A DNA stretch of 64,000 bases from Pantoea rwandensis (GTDB taxonomy: Bacteria > Pseudomonadota > Gammaproteobacteria > Enterobacterales > Enterobacteriaceae): assembly GCF_000759475.1 (NCBI RefSeq), contig NZ_CP009454.1, forward strand, positions 2,976,001 through 3,040,000. The letters are read 5' to 3'. The notes beneath the pieces are model-generated. The model saw nothing but the letters and a program-made list of their open reading frames with translations, ran no database searches and had not been told where the DNA came from. Shown in pieces: positions 55,107 to 64,000 of the stretch. Position 1 is the stretch's first letter; each line of letters opens with the position of its first letter. Both the position numbers and the translations under genes were made by a program.

Positions 55107-55990
55107 GAGTTCTGATCCGAGGTTTGTTTCGCAGGATTTTTCGCGTTACGCACATGTTCTTCCAGTTCGGAGAACGACGGACGCTCAGCGGAATACAGGG
55201 TTTTACGGCCAAACTCCACGGCGATCTGCGGTGCGTAACCATTCAGACTGGAGAGCAAGGTCACCTTGACGCACTGCATCATTTTGGTGGTTTCGGCACA
55301 CTTCTGACGCAGCACTGACGCCAGCGGCGAGATAAAGCCATAAGCCAGCAAGATGCCGAGGAAGGTTCCCACCATGGCGTGTGCTACCAGTGCGCCCAAC
55401 TCTGCTGCCGGGCGATCGGCTGAGGCCAGTGCGTGTACCACGCCCATCACCGCCGCCACGATACCGAAGGCAGGTAAGCCATCGCCCATGGCCGATATAC
55501 TTTGCGCCGGCACTTCACACTCGTGCTCGTAGGTCTCGATCTCTTCGTCCATCAGCGCTTCAATTTCAAACGCATTCATATTTCCGCTCACCATCAATCG
55601 CAAATAGTCGGTAATAAAATCCACCAACTGTTTATCGGACAAAATACGCGGATAGTTAGCAAAAATTTCGCTCTGGCTGGGATCTTCAATGTCACGTTCT
55701 AATGACAGCATGCCTTGCTGACGTGATTTCGCCATCAGGCGATACAGCAGTGCCATTAAATCCATGTATACAGCTTTGTTATATTTCGAGCCGCGCATTA
55801 ACATTGGCAAGGCTTTTAATGTTTTCTTGATCGACTTGCCATTGTTGCCCACTAAAAAGGCACCAATACCGGCACCGCCGATAATAATCAGCTCGGCAGG
55901 CTGATAAAGCGCCCCCAGATGGCCACCGACCATCATATAGCCGCCCAACACGGAGCCGACGACCACGATATAACCCAGAATAATCAGCAC
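55103..55990 (-). CDS. motA: Flagellar stator protein MotA
   Basis: 295-residue proton-channel subunit with four transmembrane helices. The cytoplasmic loop residues Arg90 and Glu98, which interact with FliG, are conserved in position ([13 protein letters not shown]), as are the prolines near the third helix. Full length for the family. First gene of the mot-che operon, 132 bases after flhC with the flhDC terminator between; I could not find a clear FliA promoter. Confidence 0.98.
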   Translation of the reverse strand: MLIILGYIVVVGSVLGGYMMVGGHLGALYQPAELIIIGGAGIGAFLVGNNGKSIKKTLKALPMLMRGSKYNKAVYMDLMALLYRLMAKSRQQGMLSLERDIEDPSQSEIFANYPRILSDKQLVDFITDYLRLMVSGNMNAFEIEALMDEEIETYEHECEVPAQSISAMGDGLPAFGIVAAVMGVVHALASADRPAAELGALVAHAMVGTFLGILLAYGFISPLASVLRQKCAETTKMMQCVKVTLLSSLNGYAPQIAVEFGRKTLYSAERPSFSELEEHVRNAKNPAKQTSDQNS

Positions 55991-56064
55991 AAAAAATCCT
56001 TACGTCCGTAACGTGTTGGTAGAAGTTAAGCCAGAGAGCCGCAGGTGTTATTCGTAAATCGTGG

Positions 56065-56095
56065 GCAAAAAAAAAGCAGCGGACTAAGCCGCTGC
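56065..56095 (-). terminator. Rho-independent terminator after flhC
   Basis: GCAGCGG/CCGCTGC stem with a six-base loop and a run of nine or more T on the minus strand, between flhC and motA. Confidence 0.93.
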
Positions 56096-56122
56096 TGGAT
56101 GTTTTCCACGATGCGAACAAAC

Positions 56123-56701
56123 TTAAACGGCACGTTTAACCTGTTCATCCAGCAGTTGTGGAAAGGTATCGGCAGAATCTGCAGAAAGTTTACGTCTTTT
56201 TACGGCACGTGATGGCGGCTGGCACAGGCTGCAAACAAAGCTGCCAACAGGCTGATGAGCGTGATTAATAAAGCTCCCGCCACAGCATTTACAGTCAGAC
56301 AATTCCAGCATGCCGCTTTCAACGAATCGCACCAGGGTCCATGCACGCGTTAGCGCCAACAGCGGGCCCTCGTCCGATTGCGGACACTGCTCAAGATACA
56401 AGCGATACGCTTTAATCACCGCTTCAACACCATTGCTCAGCCCGGTTTTCAACAGGAACTGCCAGGCATTACAGAACATGGATGAGTGAATATTTTGTTC
56501 CCAGGTCATGAACCAATCGGTTGAGAATGGCAGCATGCCTTTCGGTGGTGGTGCACCACGCAGCTCTTTATACAGTTTAATCAGGCGACCACGGCTCAGC
56601 TGAGTTTCACTCTCCAGCATTTGCAGTCGTGCGCCCAACGTAATCAGCTCCATGGCCAGCTGAATATCGCGCGCTTCCTGAACAATACTTTTTTCGGTCA
56701 T
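56123..56701 (-). CDS. flhC: Flagellar master regulator FlhC
   Basis: 192-residue subunit of the FlhD4C2 activator that turns on class II flagellar promoters. The zinc site has Cys137, Cys140, Cys157 and Cys160 (DCKCCGG and FVCSLC). Same length as E. coli FlhC. Its ATG overlaps the flhD stop by one base, giving coupled synthesis. Confidence 0.98.
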   Translation of the reverse strand: MTEKSIVQEARDIQLAMELITLGARLQMLESETQLSRGRLIKLYKELRGAPPPKGMLPFSTDWFMTWEQNIHSSMFCNAWQFLLKTGLSNGVEAVIKAYRLYLEQCPQSDEGPLLALTRAWTLVRFVESGMLELSDCKCCGGSFINHAHQPVGSFVCSLCQPPSRAVKRRKLSADSADTFPQLLDEQVKRAV

Positions 56702-57051
56702 TAAACCGCCCTCTTCTTCGCGGAAGCATCATCTTTTGACGCGTTCCGCAGTAAACGGCTGGATAATAAAATGCCGGTGTGGATTTGCTGCAGGTCATCC
56801 ACGCGTGATTCTTGAGTCAAACGATTAATATGGCTGTGATCGGTAAAGCGGAACTGGCAAACCAGTTGATTGGTTTCCGCTAATTTTACCATCTCAGGCA
56901 AGGTTAATTGCGACAATGCATCTGCCATCGATTCATCGATGCCTAAACGAAACATTGCTGAAGCTTTTTCCTGGTTAATTAAACGCTGAGCAAGAAGCAA
57001 ATATGACAGATTGATGTCATATATATGTTTTAGTAATTCTGATGTACCCAT
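56701..57051 (-). CDS. flhD: Flagellar master regulator FlhD
   Basis: 116-residue partner of FlhC, same length as in E. coli. It starts [24 protein letters not shown] and has the conserved [19 protein letters not shown] with Cys65. The ATG at 57049-57051 is nine bases after AGGA; the frame runs 37 codons further through the leader and was rejected. The long AT-rich leader and the CRP site point to the usual dense control of motility. Confidence 0.97.
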   Translation of the reverse strand: MGTSELLKHIYDINLSYLLLAQRLINQEKASAMFRLGIDESMADALSQLTLPEMVKLAETNQLVCQFRFTDHSHINRLTQESRVDDLQQIHTGILLSSRLLRNASKDDASAKKRAV

Positions 57052-57307
57052 TTTTTTCCATCCTGATAGACGCGACACATATACGGCCACAGAATTTAAA
57101 TTTCTATGGTTCGGGTTGCTGGTTGGTAAATCTAAAGATGGCAAAAAAATTATCAGGCACAAGCCAACGTGTACTGAACTGTTTCATTCCCCACCGGGGC
57201 ATTGGTCAGTAGTAGTCAAAACTCCAGGCCATTCTTTTATCGAGTTGTAACCATCTTCCGTGACGTCTGCTTACAGTTTTTTAAGACTAATCCGAAAACA
57301 AGGCAAA

Positions 57308-57336
57308 TCTATATCGTCTGATATCGACATACAACG
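57308..57336 (-). promoter_or_regulatory. flhDC core promoter
   Basis: Minus-strand CGTTGT (57331-57336), 17 bases, TATAGA (57308-57313). This would start transcription near 57301, leaving a leader of about 250 bases, and place the CRP site at about -70, as in E. coli. Confidence 0.55.
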
Positions 57337-57358
57337 TGAGTGGAGCGAAATTTTAGAT

Positions 57359-57382
57359 AAAGTGTGATCTACATCACACTTT
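57359..57382. promoter_or_regulatory. CRP site of the flhDC promoter
   Basis: AAAGTGTGATCTACATCACACTTT, both half-sites identical to the consensus TGTGA-N6-TCACA with extended symmetry. Confidence 0.93.
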
Positions 57383-57976
57383 TAAGGCAAATTTTTTCCT
57401 GGAAGCTTCAGAATTGCTTTTCTGTTGTACGTTTTTTGAACGATTTTGAATTGTTTCGCTAATATTTCACTTTAAAAAGCCCCTGTTTAGCCTGTGTGGT
57501 CGATTGTCATGACAACGCGATCTTTTATCTGTTGAGTTGGTTTTAAATGGCGATATGAAGCCACTAAAAATCACAAAGGCAGCATAATATGCTGATTTTA
57601 GGAAAAACTATTTGCTTCTAAATTAATCACTTACAGGGAATATTGCTGAAAGGCACTACCACCATGATGATAGATAAGCGTGAAGACTGGACGCAGCGCG
57701 CCTGGGAACTGTTAGGGCTTTGTAGGGAGTGTTTAGCGAACGGCAGTGGATGTAACAGTGCGTTACATTAGTGATATGAATGAATTGGGGATTTGACGCA
57801 TTGATTTGAAATAACTATCGGCCTGACCAACCAAACCTTTAGGGCTGACATGAAAAAAAAGCTTTTTTCGCGTTCAGTTGCACGCTTTTTAACCAAAACG
57901 TGCGATTTTGGCTGCCGTGTCAGGCAGTTACCCCTTAAGCAAATGAAAACGATTTCGCAGGTTTAAGATGGGCAGT
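57383..57976. other. Remainder of flhDC-otsA intergenic region
   Basis: AT-rich stretch with one possible small gene (described separately). The rest, including 57840-57960, shows only a weak A8GCT6 hairpin and no gene. It probably carries further regulator sites for flhDC. Confidence 0.45.
57664..57771 (+). CDS. Possible 35-residue small protein
   Basis: Frame from ATG 57664 (second ATG directly after) to TAG 57769-57771: opening MMIDKREDWTQRAWELLGLC, ending in NGSGCNSALH. It contains three cysteines and an amphipathic first half. AAAGG lies about 12 bases before the first ATG, which is rather far. It is oriented away from flhDC. I do not recognise it; a chance frame is equally possible. 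Confidence 0.35.
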   Translation: MMIDKREDWTQRAWELLGLCRECLANGSGCNSALH

Positions 57977-58003
57977 GAAAACGGTGCGCAGAACTGCGCA
58001 CCG
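57977..58003 (-). terminator. Rho-independent terminator of otsBA
   Basis: CGGTGCGCAG/CTGCGCACCG stem (57982-58003) with a two-base centre, followed by TTTT on the minus strand, ten bases after the otsA stop. Confidence 0.85.
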
Positions 58004-58013
58004 GAAAGCAGAA

Positions 58014-59450
58014 TTAGGCGAGTTTCGGGAAGGTCGCGACTTTATTGGCGATACCATGATCGGCGCTGCGCGCAGGTAACCCATTTAAATCACGCAGGAA
58101 GCTTTCACGCCATTGCGTAATATCCTGCTTACGCAACACCGCCATCATGTCGTTGTAGCGCGAAATACGCTCCGTGCGCGGCATGGTGAGCGCTCTGTCG
58201 AGTGCGGCGGCCACTTCATCACGATCGTAAGGATTAACGATCAATGCCGATGTCAGCTCATTTGCCGCCCCCGCAAAGCGAGACAGCACCAGCACGCCCG
58301 GATCGTCCGGGTCCTGCGCGGCCACATATTCTTTCGCCACCAGGTTCATGCCGTCACGCAGCGGCGTGACCAGACCCACATCGGTTAAGCGGAAGATTTT
58401 CATCAACAGGCGACGATCAAAGTGCTGGTTCAGATAATAGAGCGGTGTCCAGCCGAGCGTACCGTACTTACCGTTAATGCGCCCCGCTTCCGTCTCTAAT
58501 TGATGACGAATATCCTGATAGGCCTGCACATCGCCACGAGACGTCGGCGCGATTTGTGAATAACGGATATTGCCGCGATGCTGCGGGAAATTCTCCAGCA
58601 GTGCCTCATAAGCCAGAAAACGCTCCGGTAATCCTTTGGAATAATCGAGCCGCTCGCTGGCAATAATGTTTTGCACATCGCCCAGTTCACGTTTCATCGC
58701 CGCCATCTTCGGTGGCAAATGTCCCTCAGCCATCTCTTTTATGCTGTCCGGTTCGATACCAATCGGATACACCTCCGTCATAAAGGTATTGCCAAAGGCA
58801 CGGTGTTTCTTCTCACCTTTATTCTGCAACTGCGTCAACTGGCTCAGGCTATCGAGGAAGGCCACGCGATCGGATTCGGTCTGGAAACCTAACAAGTCAT
58901 AATCGCACAGCATCTCCAGCAGCGTCTGATGCGGTGGCAGCGCATTAAAGATCTCCGGCGTCGGGAACGGGATATGTAAAAAGAAGCCGATGCGATTATT
59001 CACACCCAATTTGCGCAACTCGGCCGCAAACGGCAGCAGATGATAATCATGGATCCATAACACATCGTCGGGTTGCAGCAGCGGTTTGAGGCGCTGCGCC
59101 AGTAAGGTGTTCACGCGGCAATAGCCATCCCAGGCTTCACGCTGATACTGCACTAAATCCAGACGATAGTGAAAGGCAGGCCAGATAACGGTATTGGAGA
59201 ACTGGCAGTAGTACTGATCGTAATCGTTCTGATTGAGCGGCAGAGAAGCATAGGTGATGCCATCCTGCTCGACTTGCGAAAGTGGCTCATCTTCCTCGCC
59301 AGAGAACTCACTGATCTCTCCGTTCCAGCCAAACCACAAGCCTCCGGTGGTGCGTAACGCGTCCAAAATGCCCACCGCAAGACCCCCTGCGCTGGCTTTG
59401 CCTCCATCCGGAATGGCGATACGGTTAGATACCACGACTAAACGACTCAT
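58014..59450 (-). CDS. otsA: Trehalose-6-phosphate synthase OtsA
   Basis: 478-residue GT20 glycosyltransferase that makes trehalose-6-phosphate from UDP-glucose and glucose-6-phosphate for osmotic and desiccation protection. N-terminal loop [36 protein letters not shown], the [13 protein letters not shown] motif and the C-terminal [15 protein letters not shown] are all present. Overlaps the otsB stop by four bases. Order otsB-otsA next to flhDC as in E. coli, except that uspC is not seen. Confidence 0.97.
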   Translation of the reverse strand: MSRLVVVSNRIAIPDGGKASAGGLAVGILDALRTTGGLWFGWNGEISEFSGEEDEPLSQVEQDGITYASLPLNQNDYDQYYCQFSNTVIWPAFHYRLDLVQYQREAWDGYCRVNTLLAQRLKPLLQPDDVLWIHDYHLLPFAAELRKLGVNNRIGFFLHIPFPTPEIFNALPPHQTLLEMLCDYDLLGFQTESDRVAFLDSLSQLTQLQNKGEKKHRAFGNTFMTEVYPIGIEPDSIKEMAEGHLPPKMAAMKRELGDVQNIIASERLDYSKGLPERFLAYEALLENFPQHRGNIRYSQIAPTSRGDVQAYQDIRHQLETEAGRINGKYGTLGWTPLYYLNQHFDRRLLMKIFRLTDVGLVTPLRDGMNLVAKEYVAAQDPDDPGVLVLSRFAGAANELTSALIVNPYDRDEVAAALDRALTMPRTERISRYNDMMAVLRKQDITQWRESFLRDLNGLPARSADHGIANKVATFPKLA

Positions 59451-60235
59451 AACCTTGACTCCTTACCGACGATGTCATGTTCTACTTGTAATAATAGTTG
59501 CCCCAGCCAGTGCCATACCGCGTCAACGCTGTCGAGACGGTAGCGCGCATGGCTGGCGCCTTCTCCGACCTTGACTGAAATGCCCTGCATGGCGTTCACG
59601 GCGAGAAATCCTTTTTCATCGGTCAGATCGTCACCCACGAAGACCGGAATACGGCCAATAAAGGGGGCTTCTTGCATGAATTCACGTACCGCCGCACCTT
59701 TATCGATGCCCTGCGGCTTCAATTCCACCACGCACTTGCCCGGTTGTAGCGCCAGCGCAGGAAAGCGCATCACGGCGTCTTCTGCCAGTTGCATGATGGA
59801 TTTCTCGTACTCGGGCGCGTTGCGATAGTGCAGTGCGAACGCCATGCCTTTCACTTCCAGCAGGGTGCCTGGCCATTGGTCGAGCGTTTGCTGCAGTTCG
59901 GTTTGTAGCGTTTGCGCAATATCGCCAGGCAACGAATGCCGGTGCACGTGCCCACTGGCGTCACGACGTTCTGCACCATGCACGCCAGCAGCGGGCGCTT
60001 CCAGTGGCGCAACCAGTGCATCCAGTTGCGCAATCGGACGGCCCGATACCAGCGCCAGGGCGCCATGACTCAGATTGGAGATTTGTTGCAGATGCTGGCG
60101 CACCGATGCGGGGATGGAAACCGACTCGGGTTGCGATTCAATGGTCGCTAGCGTGCCGTCGACATCAAAAAAGAAGGCATAAAGACCGCCGCTGAGTGAC
60201 GGCAAGGTGCTGTTCTGATTAACCGCAGGGGTCAC
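59447..60235 (-). CDS. otsB: Trehalose-6-phosphate phosphatase OtsB (GTG start)
   Basis: 262-residue HAD-type phosphatase that converts trehalose-6-phosphate to trehalose. Motif I is FFDVDGTLATIES near residue 23, and the late motif is VFVGDDLTDEKGF near residue 198. Start is GTG at 60233-60235 with AGGAGG seven bases upstream. In E. coli otsBA is RpoS-dependent; no certain promoter was identified here. Confidence 0.95.
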   Translation of the reverse strand: MTPAVNQNSTLPSLSGGLYAFFFDVDGTLATIESQPESVSIPASVRQHLQQISNLSHGALALVSGRPIAQLDALVAPLEAPAAGVHGAERRDASGHVHRHSLPGDIAQTLQTELQQTLDQWPGTLLEVKGMAFALHYRNAPEYEKSIMQLAEDAVMRFPALALQPGKCVVELKPQGIDKGAAVREFMQEAPFIGRIPVFVGDDLTDEKGFLAVNAMQGISVKVGEGASHARYRLDSVDAVWHWLGQLLLQVEHDIVGKESRL

Positions 60236-60774
60236 GTCTCCTCCTGTTCATTGAGCTTTAACAGGATGTTCGAAGTCAGGCTGGGTGTTTTCAGTCCAAT
60301 GCCTGGACTGAGGCGAGGAGATTGAGCCAAAAACGGGGGACTGCGATAGGTAACTCTCCACAAACGCACAACTTTATTGCCAACACAGCAACCTGACTGC
60401 GAACATCGTCAGCATTAAGTCTAGACGGAGATCACAGTTTTGCCAGGCGCAGCGGGTTAATGCATGAGAAAAGTGTCTGTTTCAGGTCTTTGCGACGGCA
60501 AAAAATCGCCCCCTTTCCTTTTATAACGCTTCGCTTTTTTAAGACCTCAATTTTTGCCCGCCCTCTTTCCCTGATGACGCCGCATTTACCAGATTTTCCT
60601 CACTTGCATCCGCGCCGCCGATTGGCTTATGGTGCGGTTACCGCGCGATTCAAGGCGGAAAAAAGGCCGATAAAGGTCCATATCTGCGCCAAATGGTGCT
60701 TTCAGGCAGGCATTCAGGACGATGAAAATCCGATCAAGTTCACACTTTAGCGATGTCATGGCGGGTAACAGCCT
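60236..60774. other. Intergenic region upstream of otsB
   Basis: About 540 bases with otsB promoter sequences at the left. A perfect inverted repeat TCAGTCCA-ATGCC-TGGACTGA lies at 60291-60311, 56 bases ahead of otsB, and could be an operator or leader hairpin. A 96-codon plus frame at 60460-60750 is Pro/Phe/Arg-rich with no ribosome site and I regard it as chance. Confidence 0.45.
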
Positions 60775-61068
60775 ATGATCCCCCAGAGCTACAGCCAGCG
60801 CGTGCATTTCTATTACTGCATTTTGGTGGCGCTGAAGATCAATGCAAAAACGCGCAAACCCGCCGGCGTGCGCGGCAAGAATAACTTTCTGCTGAAATGG
60901 CTGCGCAACGCGCAGAACAACACCATTTTCCACCCCGATATCACCAGCGAAATTGAGTGGCTGCGTGGCAAAATTATCAGCTCCGGGCCGGATGCCGATC
61001 TGGAGCCGATGCTGCAATACGTTTATGACACCGCCAAGCGCGCCGAAACCCTGCGGTTAGGATCGTGA
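60775..61068 (+). CDS. Conserved-looking small protein of unknown function
   Basis: 97-residue cytosolic protein that I do not recognise. It is basic in the first half (KINAKTRKPAGVRGKNNFLLKWLR) and acidic-helical in the second (EIEWLRGKIISSGPDADLEPMLQYVYDTAKRAETL), with no signal or membrane segment. Third-position base use looks coding. The ribosome binding site is weak (GGCGGG about nine bases ahead). Separated from the GNAT gene by about 100 bases on the same strand. Confidence 0.6.
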   Translation: MIPQSYSQRVHFYYCILVALKINAKTRKPAGVRGKNNFLLKWLRNAQNNTIFHPDITSEIEWLRGKIISSGPDADLEPMLQYVYDTAKRAETLRLGS

Positions 61069-61165
61069 ATACCGCGCCTCCCTGTTAAAGTACCCTGCTG
61101 AAAAGTCAGCGATGGAACGTTTGGCTGCACGACCATCAACAGGGACGGATAACAGGACATCTTAC

Positions 61166-61678
61166 ATGAATTTCACCATACGCAAGGCTCGGGCCGAGGA
61201 CGCGGAACTGCTTCATCAGCTGGGACGCATGACCTACAGCGCGCATTTCAAACATATGTGGGTTTCAACCGACGAAATGGATGCGTTTATCGATAAAGAA
61301 TACGGACTGACGGTGCTGCAGAGCAGCCTCGCGGCAGAAAACGAGAGCTGGCTGATCGCCGAGACCGATCACCCAGTAGGTTTTGCCAAGGTCACCTGGA
61401 ATACACCGGTTCCTGATTCCGGCATGACGGGCGCCATGTTGAATAAGCTCTACCTGAATCCCGATCAGACCGGTAAGAACTTCGGCAAAATCATGTTCCA
61501 AAGCATCATCAATGAAGCCCGTGAGAAGCAGGAAGGTTACATGTGGCTGGAAGTGATGGCTGAAAACGTGCGTGCACGTAAATTTTGGGAAGCCTTTGGC
61601 ATGCAGCACATCAAAGACATCCCGTTCGTTACCGCCTCGCAGCGCAGCACGCTGCAAATTTTGGGTATGGTGATTTAA
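61166..61678 (+). CDS. GNAT-family N-acetyltransferase
   Basis: 170-residue acetyl-CoA-dependent transferase. The opening MNFTIRKARAEDAELLHQLG, acetyl-CoA loop region LNKLYLNPDQTGKNFGKIMFQSIINEA and the WLEVMAENVRARKFWEAFGM block fit the Acetyltransf_1 fold. Substrate unknown. I chose ATG 61166 with CAGGA about nine bases upstream; an in-frame start 18 codons earlier lacks similarity. Confidence 0.85.
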   Translation: MNFTIRKARAEDAELLHQLGRMTYSAHFKHMWVSTDEMDAFIDKEYGLTVLQSSLAAENESWLIAETDHPVGFAKVTWNTPVPDSGMTGAMLNKLYLNPDQTGKNFGKIMFQSIINEAREKQEGYMWLEVMAENVRARKFWEAFGMQHIKDIPFVTASQRSTLQILGMVI

Positions 61679-61836
61679 CCCGACAGGGCGCCGCGAACAC
61701 CGATTTCGCCGCGCCCTCTCCGCCTTTATCTGCGTTCAGCCCCGTCTTTACCACTTATTCAGATTTGTTATAACGATATAATCAGTTTTTCTTTCAAGCC
61801 ATCTCTCCGCATCATAACGGCAACACAGGAGGCGTT

Positions 61837-62895
61837 ATGGCTGATATCTCTCTACACAAACACTCACAGGGTATGGCGCATTTCGCGCCCGGTTTGCTGC
61901 TTACGGCGGCCATTGCGCTGGCAACGGCATGGCTCGGTAATCTACCGTCTGTCGCACAACTGGGGCTAGGCGCCCTGACGCTGGCCATCATCGGCGGGAT
62001 CATTCTCGGCAATACGCTCTACCCGACGGTGCACGGTCACTGCGACGCGGGCGTACAGTTTGCCAAACAGAAACTGCTGCGTCTCGGCATTATCCTTTAT
62101 GGCTTTCGTCTCACCTTCCAGCAGGTGCTGGATGTCGGCGTCAGTGGTGTGGTGATCGATGTACTGATGCTGACCAGCACCTTTACCCTCGCCTGCTGGC
62201 TGGGACGTAAAATCCTGAAACTGGATCGTGAAACCGCGTGGTTGATTGGTGCAGGTAGCAGTATTTGCGGTGCCGCCGCCGTACTGGCGACTGAACCGGT
62301 GATTAAAGCCGAATCCTCCAAAGTGGCGGTGGCGGTCGCGACTGTGGTGATCTTCGGTACACTGGCGATTTTCCTTTACCCGCTGATTTGGCATAGCGTT
62401 TCGCCTTTACTGCCGGGCCTGAGCCTGAGTGAATTTGGTATTTACACCGGTTCGACCATGCATGAAGTGGCGCAGGTCGTGGCGGCCGGACATGCTATCA
62501 GCCCGGAAACAGAAAATGCGGCGGTCATTGCCAAGATGCTGCGCGTGATGATGCTGGCACCGTTCCTGGTGGTAATCGGCGTGATGGTTCGCCGCAGCGC
62601 ACCGGCCACCAGCGGGGAAAAACAGCGTATTACCTTCCCATGGTTTGCGCTGGCGTTCATTCTGGTGGCGCTGTTTAACTCAGCGCATCTGATTCCCGCC
62701 TCGGCGATTGCGGTCATTAATCAGCTGGATAACGTGCTGCTCGCCATGGCGATGGCCGCACTGGGTCTTACCACCCATATCAGTCAACTGAAGCGAGCCG
62801 GTCTGCGTCCGCTGTTATTAGGATTGATGTTGTTTATCTGGCTGATTGTGGGTGGCGGCGCGATTAATCTCACCATCCATCATTGGCTTGGATAA
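61837..62895 (+). CDS. YeiH-family putative inner-membrane exporter (UPF0324)
   Basis: 352-residue protein with about ten transmembrane segments. The family blocks GIILGNTLYPTVHGHCDAGVQFAKQKLLRLGIILYGFRLTF, GAGSSICGAAAVLA and STMHEVAQVVAAGHAIS are visible. Proteins of this group (YeiH/PSE family) are annotated as sulfate exporters, without firm proof. AGGAGGCG stands six bases before the ATG. Monocistronic, with a long hairpin after it. Confidence 0.88.
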   Translation: MADISLHKHSQGMAHFAPGLLLTAAIALATAWLGNLPSVAQLGLGALTLAIIGGIILGNTLYPTVHGHCDAGVQFAKQKLLRLGIILYGFRLTFQQVLDVGVSGVVIDVLMLTSTFTLACWLGRKILKLDRETAWLIGAGSSICGAAAVLATEPVIKAESSKVAVAVATVVIFGTLAIFLYPLIWHSVSPLLPGLSLSEFGIYTGSTMHEVAQVVAAGHAISPETENAAVIAKMLRVMMLAPFLVVIGVMVRRSAPATSGEKQRITFPWFALAFILVALFNSAHLIPASAIAVINQLDNVLLAMAMAALGLTTHISQLKRAGLRPLLLGLMLFIWLIVGGGAINLTIHHWLG

Positions 62896-62897
62896 CT

Positions 62898-62925
62898 TAT
62901 TTGCCGCCCGGCTGGGCGGCAAATA
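62898..62925. terminator. Hairpin between the YeiH-family gene and the next convergent gene
   Basis: Perfect 12-bp stem TATTTGCCGCCC/GGGCGGCAAATA with a GGCT loop, lying in the 32-base gap between converging genes. Confidence 0.75.
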
Positions 62926-62927
62926 CC

Positions 62928-63239
62928 TTATTGTTTGAAGTGTTTTCGTGAATAGATGGCGGTCTGTCTGCGGCTTTTAATGCGGAATTTGGCATGAGAG
63001 ATCACCGTCATCCACTTCGGATCAACCTTGTTGGTCAAATAAATATTCAACTGATCCAACAGCGCCTCCCAATTCTTCGCCTGCCAGGCTTTGTCACTGC
63101 CGAGTGACTCTTTCATTAACTGAATGAGGCTATCCACTCTGGCTTTTACGTCACTCAGTGTTTCTCCAGCCTGATGCGATGCTGCTAATTTCCGGATTTC
63201 GGTGGCGTAATAATGGATGTCAATCTCGTTCTCGCGCAC
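62928..63239 (-). CDS. Unrecognised small helical protein (GTG start)
   Basis: 103-residue, largely helical, soluble protein. The N-terminal half has a heptad-like pattern (IHYYATEIRKLAASHQAGETLSDVKARVDSLIQLM), and the C-terminus is strongly basic (KFRIKSRRQTAIYSRKHFKQ). GTG at 63237-63239 is five bases after GAGG, a good site. I do not recognise a family. It converges on the YeiH-family gene. Confidence 0.6.
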   Translation of the reverse strand: MRENEIDIHYYATEIRKLAASHQAGETLSDVKARVDSLIQLMKESLGSDKAWQAKNWEALLDQLNIYLTNKVDPKWMTVISHAKFRIKSRRQTAIYSRKHFKQ

Positions 63240-63551
63240 GCGAACCTCTGCTTATTTTTGGTCCGTAATATTACAGTAACCTAAGTCTGTGAATTAACAT
63301 AATCGGCAATACCTTTCGCCGCTTCGCTATTGTTACCTATCAGCATTTCTTTTGTCAGGATTGATGGGCAACCTTCACCCTATAAGACAATAAAAAACCG
63401 CCCGCAGGCGGCGTGTTACATCACTTTGGCGCAGATATTGAAATGTGATTTCATTATTTTAGCGAAACCTTAACGAATTTCTTTCGGACACTCATCTCAA
63501 CAACAGAACTAATAATAATCAGTTAATTAGCTAATCAATATCCGATCGCGA
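63240..63551. other. Intergenic region
   Basis: About 310 bases with no gene. It holds the promoter of the leftward small gene and the terminator at 63392-63411; the part between 63420 and 63550 is AT-rich without further signals. Confidence 0.45.
63392..63411 (-). terminator. Rho-independent terminator for the 86-residue gene
   Basis: CCGCC/GGCGG stem with CGCA loop followed by six T on the minus strand, about 140 bases beyond the gene's stop. Confidence 0.75.
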
Positions 63552-63812
63552 TCACTCTTTAATCGTAAATTCCAGCTCACTGAGTTTTTGATACTCTTTC
63601 GCCAGCTTTTTAAGTTGCACCGCACACATTTTATCCGCACGCGCCAGCGCTTCTTCTTCGGTTAACTGAAACTCTTTTTTCTTAAAAAATTGCTCAAAGT
63701 TGTACTCGCGATCGCGGCGCTGTACAAATACCTCGCCATCATTTTTGAGTTCACCTTCTGCGATGTAGATGCCCCGGGTTAATGCATATTTTGTTATATA
63801 GGCTTTTGTCAT
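63552..63812 (-). CDS. Unrecognised small acidic/basic protein
   Basis: 86-residue protein: a beta-strand-like N-terminus (ITKYALTRGIYIAEGELKNDGEVFVQRRDREYN) followed by a charged helix (EEEALARADKMCAVQLKKLAKEYQKL). No membrane segment. AGAGGACAGC lies directly before the ATG at 63810-63812. The pattern resembles small conserved enterobacterial or phage-type proteins, but I cannot name a family. Confidence 0.65.
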   Translation of the reverse strand: MTKAYITKYALTRGIYIAEGELKNDGEVFVQRRDREYNFEQFFKKKEFQLTEEEALARADKMCAVQLKKLAKEYQKLSELEFTIKE

Positions 63813-64000
63813 GCTGTCCTCTCATCTTGCCACGTCGGTTAATTAAAGCAAAATTGCCGTGTAATTTACAGTATCTTGAAGAAAAAACAGTCTATTCCTG
63901 GATAGTATTGCCATTGATTTAATTAATATTTTAATTAAACCTAACGTCAATACCAGGAAAAAACACCTCAGGTTTGATGACAATTAAAAGCGCAGAGAGA
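63813..64000. other. Window end, AT-rich non-coding
   Basis: I see no gene start or structured element in the last 188 bases; it includes the upstream region of the 86-residue gene. Confidence 0.4.

Noticed and set aside
60460..60750. 96-codon plus frame ahead of the 97-residue gene
   Set aside because: No ribosome binding site, biased composition, and it would overlap promoter-like sequence.

Overview
The window looks like a chromosomal segment of an enterobacterium, most likely of the Pantoea/Erwinia group. Codon use, promoters and operator sites are E. coli-like. The gene order follows the E. coli btuCED-pheST-thrS-yniABC-ydjMN-osmE-nadE-cho-spy-ast block and then the flhDC-otsBA block, with lineage-specific insertions. 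The genus is an inference from synteny; no rRNA, tRNA, CRISPR array, insertion sequence or prophage was recognised.

Layout. 1-10.1 kb (minus strand): vitamin B12 import (btuD, btuE, btuC), a small periplasmic DUF2502 protein, ihfA, pheT, pheS with the pheM leader and attenuator, rplT, rpmI, infC (AUU start) and thrS with its tRNA-like operator. 10.3-18.2 kb: ydiY, ydiZ-like, yniA, yniB, hxpB, a KdgR-type kduI-kduD pectin unit inserted before LexA-controlled ydjM, and the cystine transporter tcyP. pfkB, expected between ydiY and ydiZ, is absent. 18.4-23.1 kb: small envelope proteins, osmE, a Bcr/CflA-type exporter, nadE, LexA-controlled cho and spy. 23.3-29.5 kb: the complete astCADBE arginine succinyltransferase operon behind a sigma-54 promoter. 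29.5-35.1 kb: an AT-rich intergenic region, a general porin, a secreted alpha/beta hydrolase overlapping a membrane-anchored AraC regulator, and an intimin/invasin-like outer-membrane protein.

35.7-42.8 kb is an accessory carbohydrate module: a six-gene minus-strand operon (SDR, periplasmic binding protein, DUF2291 lipoprotein, ABC ATPase, permease, second SDR) facing a divergent DeoR regulator with a CRP-like site between. It imports and oxidises an unknown sugar or polyol.

42.9-57.1 kb is the motility and chemotaxis master block, all on the minus strand: flhD-flhC, motA-motB-cheA-cheW, three tandem chemoreceptor genes each with its own FliA promoter, then cheR-cheB-cheY-cheZ. The first receptor gene (next to cheW) carries a single in-frame amber codon just after the HAMP region. 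flhDC has a perfect CRP palindrome and a long leader.

57.6-64 kb: a possible 35-residue protein, otsB-otsA trehalose synthesis, a GNAT acetyltransferase, a YeiH-family membrane protein, and three small genes I do not recognise.

The most interesting items are the amber codon in the receptor gene, the uncharacterised SDR/ABC/DUF2291/DeoR module with an altered cofactor motif in one dehydrogenase, and a GC-rich anonymous element near 35.3-35.6 kb.
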